A stretch of DNA of 64,000 nucleotides from Ananas comosus (GCF_001540865.1 NC_033632.1:11024557-11088556), one strand, 5' to 3'. Counted from the first letter of the stretch, positions 1 through 10,962 are shown. Notes: generated from the letters alone by a model not told the origin. Numbers and translations: made by a program.

Positions 1-115
1 ACTCAACTCTAGAGAACCGTTATTATTCTAATCGTACATCCCTTCATCCAAGAGCCGAATATCTAATAGCACCTATGACTTGGTGCTATTAGAAGCATTC
101 CAGTCTAATTCTATA
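1..115 (+). repeat. Family D MITE, right end only
   Basis: The segment ends in a stretch with TGACTTGGTGCTATTAGAAG and ATTCCAGTCTAATT, closely matching the right ends of the elements at 38462-38690 and 38743-38953. The left part lies outside the window. Non-coding. Confidence 0.55.
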
Positions 116-117
116 TA

Positions 118-330
118 TGTGTGTGTTTGCGCTCATTCCAGTATATCGAGCCGAACACAAGTGAGCTAATTATAACTCGTGTTTAACTCGTTAAGATTTC
201 GAACTAAAAATTTAGCTCGTATTCAACGCATTTATTAAACAATCGATCAATCTTGAGCTCATTCCGAATCGAGCAAGAGTTAGCTCATGAAGACAAGCTC
301 GATTGACAACCCGGTTCCTAAAATAGGACA
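118..330. repeat. GCTCG-rich dispersed repeat (hAT-MITE-like, family H relative)
   Basis: Contains repeated GAGCCGAACAC, AGCTCGT and CTCGATTGACAACCCGG words, as in the family H element at 25015-27823 and in 38970-39260. Clean terminal repeats or target duplications were not found, so this is a degraded copy. Confidence 0.35.
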
Positions 331-384
331 GTTTCCTCTACCATTCATCACATAAATCGTCTCAAATCTTAATTAAATAGTAAT

Positions 385-1090
385 ATTTTTGTTAGAGCCA
401 ATAATAAAATGCCAAATGGCATATTGGTGCACAGTTCAGCCAGAACCTTCAAAGATCAAGATTAAATGGGTTTCGTGGTGCACCAGGAGTAATGGCAGAT
501 TAATAGCATAACCACAGGGTATAACTGCAAGCGGTTATGTGCAGTTTTGATCGGCTTGTAATGGCCCGCAAAAATAGAAAATTGACCGATCATGAAGCAA
601 TAACTAAACAATAAGGGTGGACTATAAATAGGCAAATAATGCCAAAAAAGGAGGTTTTTTTTTTTTAGAATAGAAGACCATTTTTATTTCTCTACATTTT
701 CTTTACATTTTCTAGGAATAGTCTACTTGTAATCTTTTCCTTTTTCGCATCTACTGTTTTTCGTAGGAATAGTTCTAAGTCAGATTTTCGGAGTCTGTAT
801 ACCCTAAAGGCACACTCGCGTTTGTACAAATTCATAGATTTAATTTCAATATATAAAGACATTCGGCTCTTTCAACCGATCAATTACTATGCATTTCATC
901 CATTCGGCTCATTCAGCCGAACTTGTTCTACAGTAAGGATTTTCGAACTCAGCTGATCCGATCGCAAATCAGCAGAATCGCCTGATCCGTCGGAGGGCGC
1001 AAGCTTCGACCTCGAGGGTCATCATGTGAAGCCGGATTTAATTGTCGCACGTTTTCCTAGGAAGGCTTTTGACCAGGTCAACGACTGAGA
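385..1090 (+). mobile_element. Possible solo LTR or LTR fragment
   Basis: The stretch starts TGTTAGAGCC, carries ACTATAAATAGGC (a TATA-like box near 620), and then a T-rich leader resembling the R/U5 part of plant LTRs. It is more GC-rich toward 1000. No primer binding site, coding domain or 5-bp target duplication was found, so boundaries and identity are uncertain. Confidence 0.3.
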
Positions 1091-1189
1091 AATTCAGCTC
1101 ATAGCAATTTTAAAAACTCATATCAAATAGCGACTCGTAAATATTACTGGGTTAAGAGTCAAGGGCCGGTGACATCGGCGTAACATCAT

Positions 1190-2419
1190 AAATATTTAAT
1201 TTTATTTTTAATTTTATTATATAGAAAAATATTCATAGATTATTATTCTAATATTGTACTTAATTAAACAAATACTAATTTTTATAACAAATTTTGTAGC
1301 ATAAATTTTTAAGTTTTATTTTTTGTAAGACTAATCTATGCTAATAGAAAGTAAGATTAGCGAAGCATATTTTAAGCCGCTGATTTTTAATATGACTTGA
1401 TACAAAATCGAATCTGGCCATTTAATTTTTTTAAATGTTAAATTAAACTATTAATAAATATTAGCTATTAAAATAGATATCTAAAAAAATATATTTATAT
1501 TTTAATATATAAAATATGTTTTTACATAGGTTTAGTTTTGGGTTCCGATTTGGATTCAGTACAACTAAAGATAAAAATTATAACGCTTTATTTTTTCCCA
1601 TATTTGAAATCAGATTCGGATTCAGTTATAATTTCGAACATCCATATCCGTTAACATCCGTAACTGTACATATTATTGAAATACTTTATTTTCTTTTAAT
1701 ATTTTGACCTAGAAATAGTTAATAGTCACAAAGTTGATTAATTAGAAAACATTATCATGAGGAATTTTTTATTTATGTGGAACTTTTTTTTATTGTACTA
1801 GTAATGCTTATGAATACAACACGTATAGATCATAAGTACATCAATATGTAACGCATTAGTATAACTGCACATCATTATTTTTTTTTAAGTCATATGGTGT
1901 ATAAAAAGCGTATTAATAGTGTGTAAAATGTAATATGGTGTGTTAAAAATGTAAAATTTTCTGATTTTAGCCAAATAAATTCGAGAGATTTTGCCAAGTT
2001 AATTTAATAATTTGGCCAAGTTTAATATTTTAAACTCATAAAACTATAAAATATTACAAAAATTTTAACTTAGTTAACTAGAAATGTAGAAGTCAAAAGA
2101 GGTGTAAATACAGCCAGAAAAAAAAAAAAGAAAAAAAGAAAAAAAAAGAAAGAAAAGTTGAAGTGTCTATCTCAGAATCACCTATAGCTTAGGGGGTCTC
2201 CATATAATTTTACTTAACAAATCTCATTTTATTATTCGTTTGGTTCGGGTTATAAGAACTAGTTATTTTTGGGATAGATATAAGTTCAGGTGTAAGCCGA
2301 AAATAGATCAATTTTACATTTGAATGAAAATTGAGTTATTTCTGGGAATAAAAAAAAATAGCGTTTGAATAAATAAGATAGAATAAGAAGAATAATGAGC
2401 AGTTATAAATAGAAAATAA
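1190..2419. other. AT-rich intergenic DNA with a degraded MITE
   Basis: No gene is seen. There is a purine-only A/G tract at about 2119-2157. Around 2232-2400 lies a segment beginning CGTTTGGTTCGGGTTATAAG, similar to the left end of the MITE at 28582-28845. It runs into the LINE 5' junction, so the LINE may have landed in this older repeat. The short ORF near 1516 is low-complexity and not credible. Confidence 0.5.
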
Positions 2420-2426
2420 ACTCCTG

Positions 2427-3182
2427 TTGGCCACCTCGATCCTTGGGGTCACTTTTTTCACCCCCAATCCACTAGGAGTGCTGGGTGGCAGCCGGGGTGG
2501 GCTATCTTTTGGGCTGTTTAGTGGGCCCCCACCGAGTATCCGAGCCGGGCCCGCTTCGTTATTTTTTTGTCAGGCCTTGAGAGCAATCTTGAGTGCACCA
2601 TTGGCCCTTGAGTAGGGTTTCCTTTTCTCTTGTGACAGTTGGGCCTTTTCGGTCACACCTGCAGGGAAGGATTCAACGGACGGGTGCCGCATTACAGCAG
2701 ATTCTTATTTTCTTCAGCAACTGCCACTCGGAGTTGTGGGAGCAGCCGCGACCAACTGCACTTTGCTCCCCTCTACTGATCTGATTGCTGGGGACTCGGT
2801 CTTTTCAGATGCCTTCGGATTTCAATCGCCTTCCACCCCTGATCTTCTGGTTAGCCCAAACTTTGATCCGGTTCTGAGTGGGATCCCAGCGTGTGTGTCT
2901 GAGCCGCAGATACCGGGGGCAATAGAGCCAGTGCCGTCAGGTAGTTCAAGAGCCTCTTCCCCAGCGATGGTGCCAAGAACCTGTAAGCGACTCGCTGCAT
3001 ACCGCAAGCGATCAATCCTACACAAGGCAATGGAAAGGAAGAGCATTCAGCGTGAGGGGGTTCAGGAGGTTGGGCGCAGAACTCCTGTGGAGAAGATCAC
3101 CTACAAGAGTCACCTCTGCGGGGTGGATTTAGGAGAGAACGAGGCTAAGACCTTCTCCGCTTTTCTGAACGAATGCAAATAG
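2427..3182 (+). pseudogene. LINE ORF1 remnant (C-terminal part, one nonsense codon)
   Basis: One reading frame runs from about 2427 to the TAG at 3180-3182 and is interrupted by a single in-frame TAG at 2613-2615. No ATG start is left and the N-terminal RNA-binding part is missing. The conserved C-terminal block is visible: KRLAAYRKRSILHKAMERK, then KSHLCGVDLGENEAKTF, as in plant L1 ORF1 proteins, where a Cys-Gly-Val motif precedes the end. ORF1 normally coats the element RNA. This copy cannot make a full protein, so any mobility would need ORF1 supplied by another copy. Confidence 0.75.
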
Positions 3183-3251
3183 GCAGGACGAGTAGGGTTT
3201 CTGTAGACTCTTTTTTTGGGTTTTGGTGGTGAGAGTCTATCTGTTTTTTAT

Positions 3252-6200
3252 ATGTTTCGCGTCTGTAGCTGGAATGTTAGGGGGCTCAACGACCCCTCTA
3301 AACGGTGTGCCGTTAGGGCCGTAGTGTCTAAACTTCATAATGCAGTAGTTTGTATCCAGGAGTCGAAAGTTGATCATGTTTCGAGTTCCTTCCTTAGTAG
3401 TTTCGGGGGACCTTTGTTAAACAAATGTGTTTTTCTTGAAGCCAACGGTGCCTCTGGGGGGATTATTACGAGTTGGAGTTCCCGTTTTTTCACTTGCTTG
3501 GAGGTCATCGTAAGGACATACTCCATTACTACTCTGCTTTCCTCCACCACGGGCGGGTCTAAGTTTTTTCTCACGAACGTCTACGGACCCGCCTCTTGGG
3601 ACGGCAAGGAAGATTTCTTCGCCGAATTGGTTCAGCTGAAAGATCATTGCGTGGGCAAGTGGATCATCTGCGGCGATTTTAACTGTACGAGAGGTCAAGA
3701 GGAGCGAAGGGGAAAACTTTGGAGCACCAAAGCCACAAACTTATTCAACGAGCTGATCAGAGAGCTTGCCTTGATTGACCCACCGATGTCCAACCAATCC
3801 TTCACTTGGTCCAACATGCAAGCACTTCCAACGTGTACGCGGCTCGATCGTTTCCTTGTCTCAACTGAATGGGATCATGAGTTCCCCCTCTCCAGAGTTG
3901 AAGCACTTCCTCGAATTACTTCAGACCATTGCCCTATCTTGCTAACTGTGGAAAATTCTGCTAGGGTGAATCACACGATCTTCCGGTTCGAGGAGGCTTG
4001 GTTGAACCATGAGGGTTTTACCTCTAAACTTCCGGATTGGTGGAGGGAGGTTCCACTGAACACGCGGAATACCCAGAATAAATCGGCAGTTTTAACCTTC
4101 ACAGCGAAGCTGAGACACTGTCGCATTAGGATCAAGGAGTGGTGTGCTAATGAATTCTACAGTATTAGAGGAGTTAAAAACCACCTAATGGAAGAAATAC
4201 AGAAGATTGATAAAGCTGAGGAACTGGGTGATTTTTCGAACAACTTATGCTCTATGAGAGCGGAACTTAAGGCTAATCTAGGAAAAGTCTTGGACGACGA
4301 AGCTACACTTTGGAGATCCCGGGCCAAACAGCACTGGCTGCGAGAGGGGGACAGTAATACTAAGTTCTTCCACGCTGTAGCTAACGGCAGACGCAGAGCT
4401 AACTGGATTGGCACGATCGTCGATAACGGTTCCACTTACCAAGCTGAAGAGGATAAACGAAATTATTTTTACCAATCCTTCAAGTCACTGTTCACTCCTA
4501 AGGTATCGGCCCCACCTTCCTTTGGAAACTGGGACAGGTTATTCCAATCCGATAGCATTGCGACTCCTGATTTAGCAAGGTTATCCGATCCCTTCAATTT
4601 AGAGGAAATCAAGAAAGCCGTTTTTCAACTGGGAAGCGACAAGGCGCCGGGACCGGATGGTTTCCCTTTGAAGTTCTACCAAACGTTTTGGGACACTGTT
4701 AAGGATGATATTTTGAGTATCTTTCAGGAAATGTACGAGGGAAGGCTCTCCACGGATGCCATCGACTACTCTTTCATTTGCCTTATTCCTAAGAACGAGG
4801 GGGCAGTGCGAGCAAATGACTTTAGACCCATAAGCTTGTTAAACGGGATCCAAAAAATTTTATCTAAGGTTTTGACCAATAGGCTAGACCAGGTTATGAA
4901 GGATCTGATATCCCCGTCTCAGTCTGCTTTCCTGAAAGGCAGGAACATTACCGACGCTTTTGCATCAGTTTCCGAACTTATTGGATGGGGTAGCAAATTG
5001 TCCGTCGAAGGTGTCGGGATAAAGGTTGATTTTGAAAAGGCCTACGACAGGATTTATTGGCCATTTCTTTTCCAAATTCTACGGTGGTGGGGTTTCAATG
5101 ACAAGTGGTGTGAATGGATCGAATCTTGCGTGTGCCACGCGAAAGTGGCAGTACTTGTTAACGGAGAGCCGACCAAATGGATAAAGACGAAGAGAGGCGT
5201 AAGACAAGGGGATCCGATTTCACCTTATCTATTCTTACTGGTGGCTGAGTGCCTGGCTCGTTTGACCAATGAGGCGGCCTCTAACAGTCTCATTAAAGGC
5301 CTCGGCCCGTCCGAGGGATGTAGGGTCACTCTCACTCAATTTGCGGACGATACCTTTTTCTTCTGCGAAGCAAAAAGCAGGTACTTGAAAAATCTCAGGT
5401 TTATTTGGCGCCTCTTCGAGTGGGCCTCGGGAATGAAAATCAACAGGAAGAAGACGGAGCTTTACTATCTGGGACAGGAGGTCGGTAAAGGAGCCAGATT
5501 AGCAAACATTTTGGAATGCAGAGTGGGCACCCTCCCAACCAATTATTTGGGTCTACCGCTCTCTCCCAGATCACCATCCAAGGAGGCATGGATGGGGATC
5601 ATACAAAAGATACACCGCAGAATAGAGGGCTGGCAGGCTAAACTACTATCTAGGGGGGGTAGACTTATCTTAGTTAACGCGGTACTAACCAACATACCCC
5701 TATACTCTCTTTCCGTGTTCAAGGCCCCCGCGTGGGTGATTAAGCACATCGAAGCCCTTAGAAGGGACTTCTTCTGGAATGGTGGGCGCAGCACCCCGGG
5801 CAAAGGATGCCTAGTGGCTTGGAAAAACGTTTGTAAGTCCAAAAAGGAAGGCGGGTTAGGTATCTTGGATGTTGCGACCATGAATCAAGCGTTATTGACT
5901 AAATGGTGGTGGAAATTCCACATTGCACCTGAACTACAGTGGAACAAGTTAATCCGGGTTCTGTACTATCGTAGAAGAAAACCACTGAGGGAAGGCAGAT
6001 ACTTTAGACCTTTCTCTTGTTGGTGGAAAGGTATCCTTACTTGCAGCACCATCTTTAAATGGGGTGCAACCTTTGAACTAGGAAACGGTAAAGCCATCGA
6101 CTTCTGGCAGGACAGGTGGTGTGGGGAGAAAACTTTGAACCTTCTGTTCCCAGAAGCTCATCTCACAACTGAGGGGAAAAACTACAGAGTTAGCGACTAT

Positions 6201-6866
6201 TTCACGAGGGGTAGTTGGAATTGGACCAAGATACTGGGTGCCGAAGTGGGCCGTTTGCAAGGGCTGATACCGAACCTCTCGGAGCTAGTGGAAAGGGTCT
6301 CCAACTTCTCTGTCGGACATAGACCTGATAAGATCCTTTGGCGGTGGAGTTCAGACGGACAGTTTTCGGTCAAATCGACTTATTTGGCTTTGACGGACGG
6401 CGGGGTGAGAGACGCACGCGCCGCCACCATCTGGAGTCTCAAAATCCCCCTTAAAGTAAAAGTCTTTATCTGGTTGGTCCTTAAGAAAAGAATCCTGACA
6501 CGCGATAGACTTGCTAAGAGATGGTGGATCGATGACCCCACCTGCGTGCTTTGCGGGTCGGACGAGGAATCAGTGGACCATCTGTTTACCCACTGTGTAT
6601 TCTGCAAATTCATCTTGGTGTTAGGGGACGACGAGATCCAGGCCCAAGACCTGGGGGATGAGGTGAATCTTGTTTGGGATAGGTGGACTGGCAAGAAAGA
6701 CCCTCTTAATAAGCGTACCAGACTTGCTGAACTAGCGGGATGCTGGTGGGTGATCTGGAAGGTCAGAAACGATGTAATATTTCGGAATATTCCCCCTAAC
6801 CCGGGGATAGCGGTCCATAGATTCAAACTGCTTGTGAAGGAGTGGGAGCTTCTCCTCCGGTCATAA
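3252..6866 (+). CDS. LINE ORF2: APE-type endonuclease / reverse transcriptase / zf-RVT
   Basis: Encodes 1204 aa without interruption from ATG 3252; an in-frame upstream TTG at 3216 is not needed. The apurinic-type endonuclease domain comes first (VCSWNVRGLNDP, CIQESKVD, CGDFNCTR, SDHCPILL). The pre-RT block contains LREGDSNTKFFHAVANGRRR. The reverse transcriptase follows: KAPGPDGFPLKFY, SQSAFLKGRNITDAF, VDFEKAYDR, GVRQGDPISPYLFLL and the catalytic FADD box in LTQFADDTFFF, then NYLGLPL. Near the C terminus is the zf-RVT domain with IPLKVKVFIWLV and a Cys/His cluster (CVLCG, DHLFTHC). Endonuclease and polymerase signatures are intact, so this is a young insertion. Length is usual for plant L1 ORF2. 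Whether the enzyme is active is not shown by sequence. Confidence 0.93.
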   Translation: MFRVCSWNVRGLNDPSKRCAVRAVVSKLHNAVVCIQESKVDHVSSSFLSSFGGPLLNKCVFLEANGASGGIITSWSSRFFTCLEVIVRTYSITTLLSSTTGGSKFFLTNVYGPASWDGKEDFFAELVQLKDHCVGKWIICGDFNCTRGQEERRGKLWSTKATNLFNELIRELALIDPPMSNQSFTWSNMQALPTCTRLDRFLVSTEWDHEFPLSRVEALPRITSDHCPILLTVENSARVNHTIFRFEEAWLNHEGFTSKLPDWWREVPLNTRNTQNKSAVLTFTAKLRHCRIRIKEWCANEFYSIRGVKNHLMEEIQKIDKAEELGDFSNNLCSMRAELKANLGKVLDDEATLWRSRAKQHWLREGDSNTKFFHAVANGRRRANWIGTIVDNGSTYQAEEDKRNYFYQSFKSLFTPKVSAPPSFGNWDRLFQSDSIATPDLARLSDPFNLEEIKKAVFQLGSDKAPGPDGFPLKFYQTFWDTVKDDILSIFQEMYEGRLSTDAIDYSFICLIPKNEGAVRANDFRPISLLNGIQKILSKVLTNRLDQVMKDLISPSQSAFLKGRNITDAFASVSELIGWGSKLSVEGVGIKVDFEKAYDRIYWPFLFQILRWWGFNDKWCEWIESCVCHAKVAVLVNGEPTKWIKTKRGVRQGDPISPYLFLLVAECLARLTNEAASNSLIKGLGPSEGCRVTLTQFADDTFFFCEAKSRYLKNLRFIWRLFEWASGMKINRKKTELYYLGQEVGKGARLANILECRVGTLPTNYLGLPLSPRSPSKEAWMGIIQKIHRRIEGWQAKLLSRGGRLILVNAVLTNIPLYSLSVFKAPAWVIKHIEALRRDFFWNGGRSTPGKGCLVAWKNVCKSKKEGGLGILDVATMNQALLTKWWWKFHIAPELQWNKLIRVLYYRRRKPLREGRYFRPFSCWWKGILTCSTIFKWGATFELGNGKAIDFWQDRWCGEKTLNLLFPEAHLTTEGKNYRVSDYFTRGSWNWTKILGAEVGRLQGLIPNLSELVERVSNFSVGHRPDKILWRWSSDGQFSVKSTYLALTDGGVRDARAATIWSLKIPLKVKVFIWLVLKKRILTRDRLAKRWWIDDPTCVLCGSDEESVDHLFTHCVFCKFILVLGDDEIQAQDLGDEVNLVWDRWTGKKDPLNKRTRLAELAGCWWVIWKVRNDVIFRNIPPNPGIAVHRFKLLVKEWELLLRS

Positions 6867-6940
6867 TTTGTTTTTTTTTTTTTTTTTTTTCTCTCTCTGG
6901 GGCCGGGTTGCCTCACATTTGTAGCTTAGTTCATATGATC

Positions 6941-6986
6941 AATGAATGAAGCGGGTAGCATGCTACCTCTTTCTCAAAAAAAAAAA
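6941..6986 (+). promoter_or_regulatory. LINE 3' tail with RT-recognition-type hairpin
   Basis: GAAGCGG precedes a perfect inverted repeat (GGTAGC / GCTACC, 6954-6967), then CTCTTTCTC and the A tail. Stem-loops just before the tail are where many LINE reverse transcriptases bind their template. The conserved match to both SINE tails in this window supports that role here. Confidence 0.6.
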
Positions 6987-7195
6987 CAAACACATCGACT
7001 ACATAGATTAACATTGTTTAATTAGTTATCATGCCTTAAAGCAGACGCAAATAAAAGATCAACTATACGGAGTTTTTACTACTAGTCTCGTATGTATTAC
7101 TTCACTGGGGATCAATAATCCAGTCCAATGGATCATTTGTTTATAGTCAGTTTTGCTAAAAAAAGACTTAGGTTTGTTATCACATATATATATAA

Positions 7196-7222
7196 CTAGC
7201 AACTAACCCGTGCAATGCACGG
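7196..7222 (-). mobile_element. Helitron 3' terminus (minus strand); 5' end not found
   Basis: Read on the minus strand, a hairpin with CGTGCATTGCACG core (7208-7222) is followed by 8 nt and CTAG (7196-7199), and the next base is T. This is the Helitron 3' end grammar and matches the Helitron end at 27553-27579 in hairpin core, spacing and CTAG. The interior would lie to the right, through the very AT-rich tract 7225-7556. No TC-type 5' end was recognised. Confidence 0.7.
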
Positions 7223-7224
7223 AT

Positions 7225-7556
7225 TTTAAATTTATCTTTTAATTACAATTTTTATATAATATATATTAATTTTTACATATTAANTTAAAATTTAAATATA
7301 TATCTTTAAAAATTAAAAAAATTAAAATAAAATTTTAAATTTTAAATCTCAAATTCAAAAATTTAAAGTTCTAAATTTTAAATTTAAGATTAAATTTAAA
7401 TTTAAAAATATCAAATATCAAATTTTAAATTTCAAAAATTAAAAATAATAATTTATAATTTATAAATATATTAATTAAGATTATAAATTCTTTAATTTAA
7501 AAAATTAAAATTTAAAATTTAAAATTTTAATTATAAATTTAAATTTAAAAATTAAA
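7225..7556. repeat. Very AT-rich low-complexity tract
   Basis: Almost entirely A/T, built from diverged AAATTTAAA / TTTAAAATT words that can fold back on themselves. One undetermined base (N at 7284). It lies just inside the Helitron 3' end and may be that element's interior. No coding capacity. Confidence 0.6.
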
Positions 7557-7755
7557 TTGGGGTGGGATTAGTTAACCCCACCTGGCCAATTCCAGGGGGA
7601 GGTGGGGTTTGTTAACCACACCCCTAACGGGTTATTCCGGAATAACCCGTTAGGGATGGGGTTAACAAATTCCACTCATTGAAAAAGGTGTTTGGGGATT
7701 AAGAGGGGAATAACTCCTTAAACCCCCTCCTGACCCTCAACCAAACACCACCTGA
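7556..7755. repeat. MITE with 34-bp perfect palindrome core
   Basis: A GC-richer island containing a perfect 34-bp palindrome at 7622-7655 centred on TCCGGA, with arms reading CCCTAACGGGTTATTCC. GTTAACCCCACC and GGTGGGGTTTGTTAACC arms flank it. The right side ends in CAACCAAACACCACC, similar to the CCAAACG ends of other MITEs here. The same palindrome core recurs at 48691-48732. Confidence 0.5.
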
Positions 7756-8046
7756 GTCCAATTTTTACCACTCACATGTAGGAATGTTACTTTTTCACTG
7801 CATGAGTGATAATTGTAAAGTGATTGAGACACCAAAAAAATAATAATAATAATAATAATAATAATGTTGGAGTTGTTTGTTTCAAACAAAATGATAAGAT
7901 CTGTTATTATCAGCCTCTTTTTGCAAAGTAAAAGAAGAGATTGATGAAAACCTTTTGATGCAGACCCTTTTCACCTGCTTCTAAAAACTCCTGATGATGC
8001 ACAGATTGTTACGTGTATTATATATCGACATGTAAGTACATTAATA

Positions 8047-8405
8047 AAAACTTCAAATACCATCTCTGTGATTTTGCATTTTCTCACTTTAGTATCCTGT
8101 GGTTTAAAGTGTATCGATTTAGTACTCCGTGGTTTTATTTTTTCTTTTTTATTATCTCCTTCACTAATTTTTTTTTTATTAAATCAGTGACAAAGTTAAA
8201 ACTAAAAGAGACTAAAGTAAATATTCGATAAATTTAGATTGGGTATGAAAAGTTTTTTTTGTATATAATTTAACGAAATATTAACAGAGGAGTTGATGAA
8301 AAGAAAAAAATGAAATCACAGGATACTAAATTGATACACTTTAAATCATATGGTACTAAAATGAGAAAGTGCGAAACCACAGGTATGGTATTTGAAGTTT
8401 ATCCT
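8047..8405. repeat. Family A MITE, copy A1
   Basis: Long terminal inverted repeats: left AAACTTCAAATACCATC, right GGTATTTGAAGTTTATCC. Sub-terminal words TCTCACTTTAGTA and GGTTTAAAGTGTATC recur on both arms, so the whole unit is a foldback of about 350 bp. Related copies lie at 24617, 39672, 50814, 62951 and 63616. Non-coding. Confidence 0.8.
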
Positions 8406-8410
8406 AAATT

Positions 8411-9620
8411 TTTAGTAGTAAAAAAAAAGATAAGACAAGTGACAAAATATGAGCCACGGAAGGATTAAGATATAAAATTTATAGGGATGAAAATGGTGTC
8501 GATTTTTTGACGAAACCATGTCCGCATCTGTATCTTTCTTCGGGTGCAAAAATGTGTCGTATGCCAAATCTTCGATACTATATCCGCTTAAAACGGATTT
8601 GAATTCAGAATGAATCGAATTCGTATTCAAATACAAATATTATTCCGATAATAATATATACTAATAAGCATTTATAAATATGAACTAAAATTGGCATAAA
8701 TAAAACACATAATTGCATTAAAACTTTATATTTGTATTCAAACTTCATATGCCTATATCTTATTCAATAAATTAAATATTTTAAAAAAATGTAAATGTAT
8801 TTTTTAATATGAAGTTCATTGTAAGGTAAAGGAAAAATAAGATAAAAAATTACCTTATTTTCCTACAATATATATTAACATCTTTCTTATCTTTTAAGAA
8901 TGAAAACGGTCAAATATGATCAAATTTTTTAGAAAATCATATTTGAATCAACTTTTAAAATTTTTTTAAATATAAATTTGAATACGAATATGTATCAGAT
9001 ATTAAGCTTTGATATTTATATACGCATTCTATCGAATCTGATGTGAAATTTCAACCTGCTTCATAGGTGAATGGGGACAGGTTTTGTACTGCAGTGCAAT
9101 TTTGGGGTGCAATTAATTATTCCGTACATCGAGACAGAATTGGTAATTGGACATGGCAATTATTCATGACCTAGACTATTAAAAGAAAAATTACAGTTTA
9201 AATAAAAATTATATATTTTTTGTCACAGCTATAAAATTGTAGTTCTCACCGTTCTGATTTTTTGTATAGTAATAAGTGAGTGATGTAAAATCTAAAAGTC
9301 ACCATCATTAATATTTTATTATTTTTGTCGCTTTGTTTTTGTAATTGATTACGAGATGCTGAAAGGTTTGAGTTTTGACCAAAAGTAAAATTACAATAAA
9401 ATAAACAACAAAACTTAATATTTTACGTCTCTACTTCCGATGAAATAAATACTCCTCAAGCTTATTTGTTTCAACGAAGGTGAAATTTAGCTGGAAATAG
9501 ACTTTCGAGTAAACTAGATTTCAAGTAAAAATTAGCTTTCTTCCACTATTTGTATGTATATTTGTGAATCTAAAATTTTTCCGATTGTTCTACTATGTAT
9601 TTAAAACAGAAATAAAGCGT
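8411..9620. other. AT-rich intergenic DNA
   Basis: No gene seen. A segment from about 8476 (ATAGGGATGAAAATGG) to about 9060 has repeated GAATCGAATTCGTATTC-like words and resembles a degraded TAGGG-ended MITE, but no matching right end was found. Confidence 0.4.
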
Positions 9621-9629
9621 TAAATGCAT

Positions 9630-10020
9630 TCATGTCTCTGCAAATATAGTGAATTGTAAATATGTCCCTACAAAATTTAATTTTTATATATTTTTTCTGC
9701 AAAAATTTAATGTTTTTAAATATGTTCCTCTAGTTATAGAACTGTTTATATTTTAAGTGAAATGTCAATTTTATCATCACAAATATATCTCTCCAAAAAC
9801 CACAACAGTGTAATAAATAAGAGGGGCAAAAATGTAAAGTTATCTCATAAATTAACCAGAGTTAAGAATTTAACCTACGGTTAATTAAAATTTTCTAACC
9901 AATTCTAACGGCATGGACATATTTAAAAACATTAGGATTAGGATTTTTATAGGGACAACATATGAAAGTTGAATTTTGTATGGATATAATTGTAATTCAC
10001 TATATTAGCAGAAACCTATA
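9630..10020. repeat. Imperfect foldback MITE (family G)
   Basis: The left arm (CAAATATAGTGAATTGTAAATA, split by changes) pairs with the right arm (TGTAATTCACTATATTAGCAG), and ACAAAATTTAA pairs with TGAATTTTGTATGG. Single copy in this window. No clear target duplication. Confidence 0.45.
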
Positions 10021-10479
10021 TGAAATTAACTCTAAAATAAATAACGAAAAAAATGAATATACAAGAAATAGGCTAATATTTTATTATTCTTTTCTTATCT
10101 TTTCTTTCCGTAATTGACTATAGTATTTTCAAAAGTTATCAAAATTAAATTACGATAAATCAAACACGAACATTCACATTCACGGTCGAAAATAACTTCA
10201 CCCCTTTCTCGATGACCGCGATCCAATTTTTCTCTCTTAAAAGTTTAAATTCAAATCTACAATTGAATTTAATGTGCTCCAGAAGCACCATCTAGAGGAC
10301 ATGTAAAGGTGACTAACTTTCTATACAAAGAAAAGAGTAAAACACCACGCCTTGAATTTATTATATTATCTATTATTATATACTAAAGTGCGTGGAATGG
10401 TTTTCTTTTATTGAGATGTAGCTCTACTATTCAGTACATCCGGTGCATTGTAGACCATGGATTGTAGACATATAAATGG

Positions 10480-10530
10480 TTTATATATATATATATATAT
10501 ATATATAGTNNNNNNNNNNNNNNNNNNNNN
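10480..10530. other. TA microsatellite abutting an assembly gap
   Basis: A (TA)n run ends in AGT and then 21 N's (10510-10530). Sequence resumes inside a retrotransposon gag frame, so the rest of that element is missing from the assembly and the true distance across the gap is unknown. Confidence 0.9.
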
Positions 10531-10643
10531 AGCTGGGCCCTCAAGTCACGGACCTCACTAGATCCGGAAGTAGCGGAGGTCTCAACCTCCTCGGGGTGTG
10601 CCGCATCATCCGCCCCGGCAGACTGGGAGCGTGTAATCGGCAT
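10531..10643 (-). CDS. gag N-terminus of gypsy element (partial)
   Basis: The frame opens at ATG 10643 (MPITRSQSAG) and continues for 37 complete codons (SEVRDLRAQ) to the N run at 10530. The Arg-Ser-Gln start is characteristic of plant gypsy gag proteins. The remainder is lost in the gap, so the ORF state cannot be judged. Confidence 0.7.
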
Positions 10644-10962
10644 CGTCACTACAAAGCATAAAAGCGCAAGTTAGTAACCCACGCTATCGCATCCCCGCTC
10701 AAATAGATAAAACCCCAAATCATGCGAAAGTAAGGAAGTGTCCTTCACTACTAACTTCCGATGTTACGTTGTCGACCGCCAACGTAACCCTCCGCGATGT
10801 TAGAAGCCATACACTCCGATCAAACTCTAACTTTCTAGAGTTGTCATAATACCCAATCATGATACTTTCGCTCACAAGTCGAATAGACCTCGTCTCTCAC
10901 GAGCATATTTCCTATAGTCCAACCGGCCTAAGGTTTGCTAGATCCCCTAAGACTCAACCCTA

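Larger units (their letters stand above)
2420..6986 (+). mobile_element. L1-type LINE retrotransposon, 5'-truncated
   Basis: This is a non-LTR retrotransposon with an ORF1 remnant (2427-3182), a 69-nt spacer, a full ORF2 (3252-6866), a T-rich 3' UTR and a terminal A run (about 6976-6986). The 5' end is abrupt: GC-rich coding sequence begins near 2425 directly after AT-rich flank, as expected from incomplete target-primed reverse transcription. The 3' end carries the hairpin GGTAGCATGCTACC at 6954-6967 followed by CTCTTTCTC and A's. The same tail is found on the two SINEs at 17201-17406 and 36111-36271. I could not identify a target-site duplication. Confidence 0.93.

Noticed and set aside
2822..3046. 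Minus-strand ORF over the LINE ORF1 region
   Set aside because: Shadow of the ORF1 coding frame; no family resemblance and no start context.
10369..10430. TCTATTATTATATACTAAAG resembling a Helitron 5' end
   Set aside because: Similar to the 25249 start but no partner 3' end before the gap; too AT-rich to trust.
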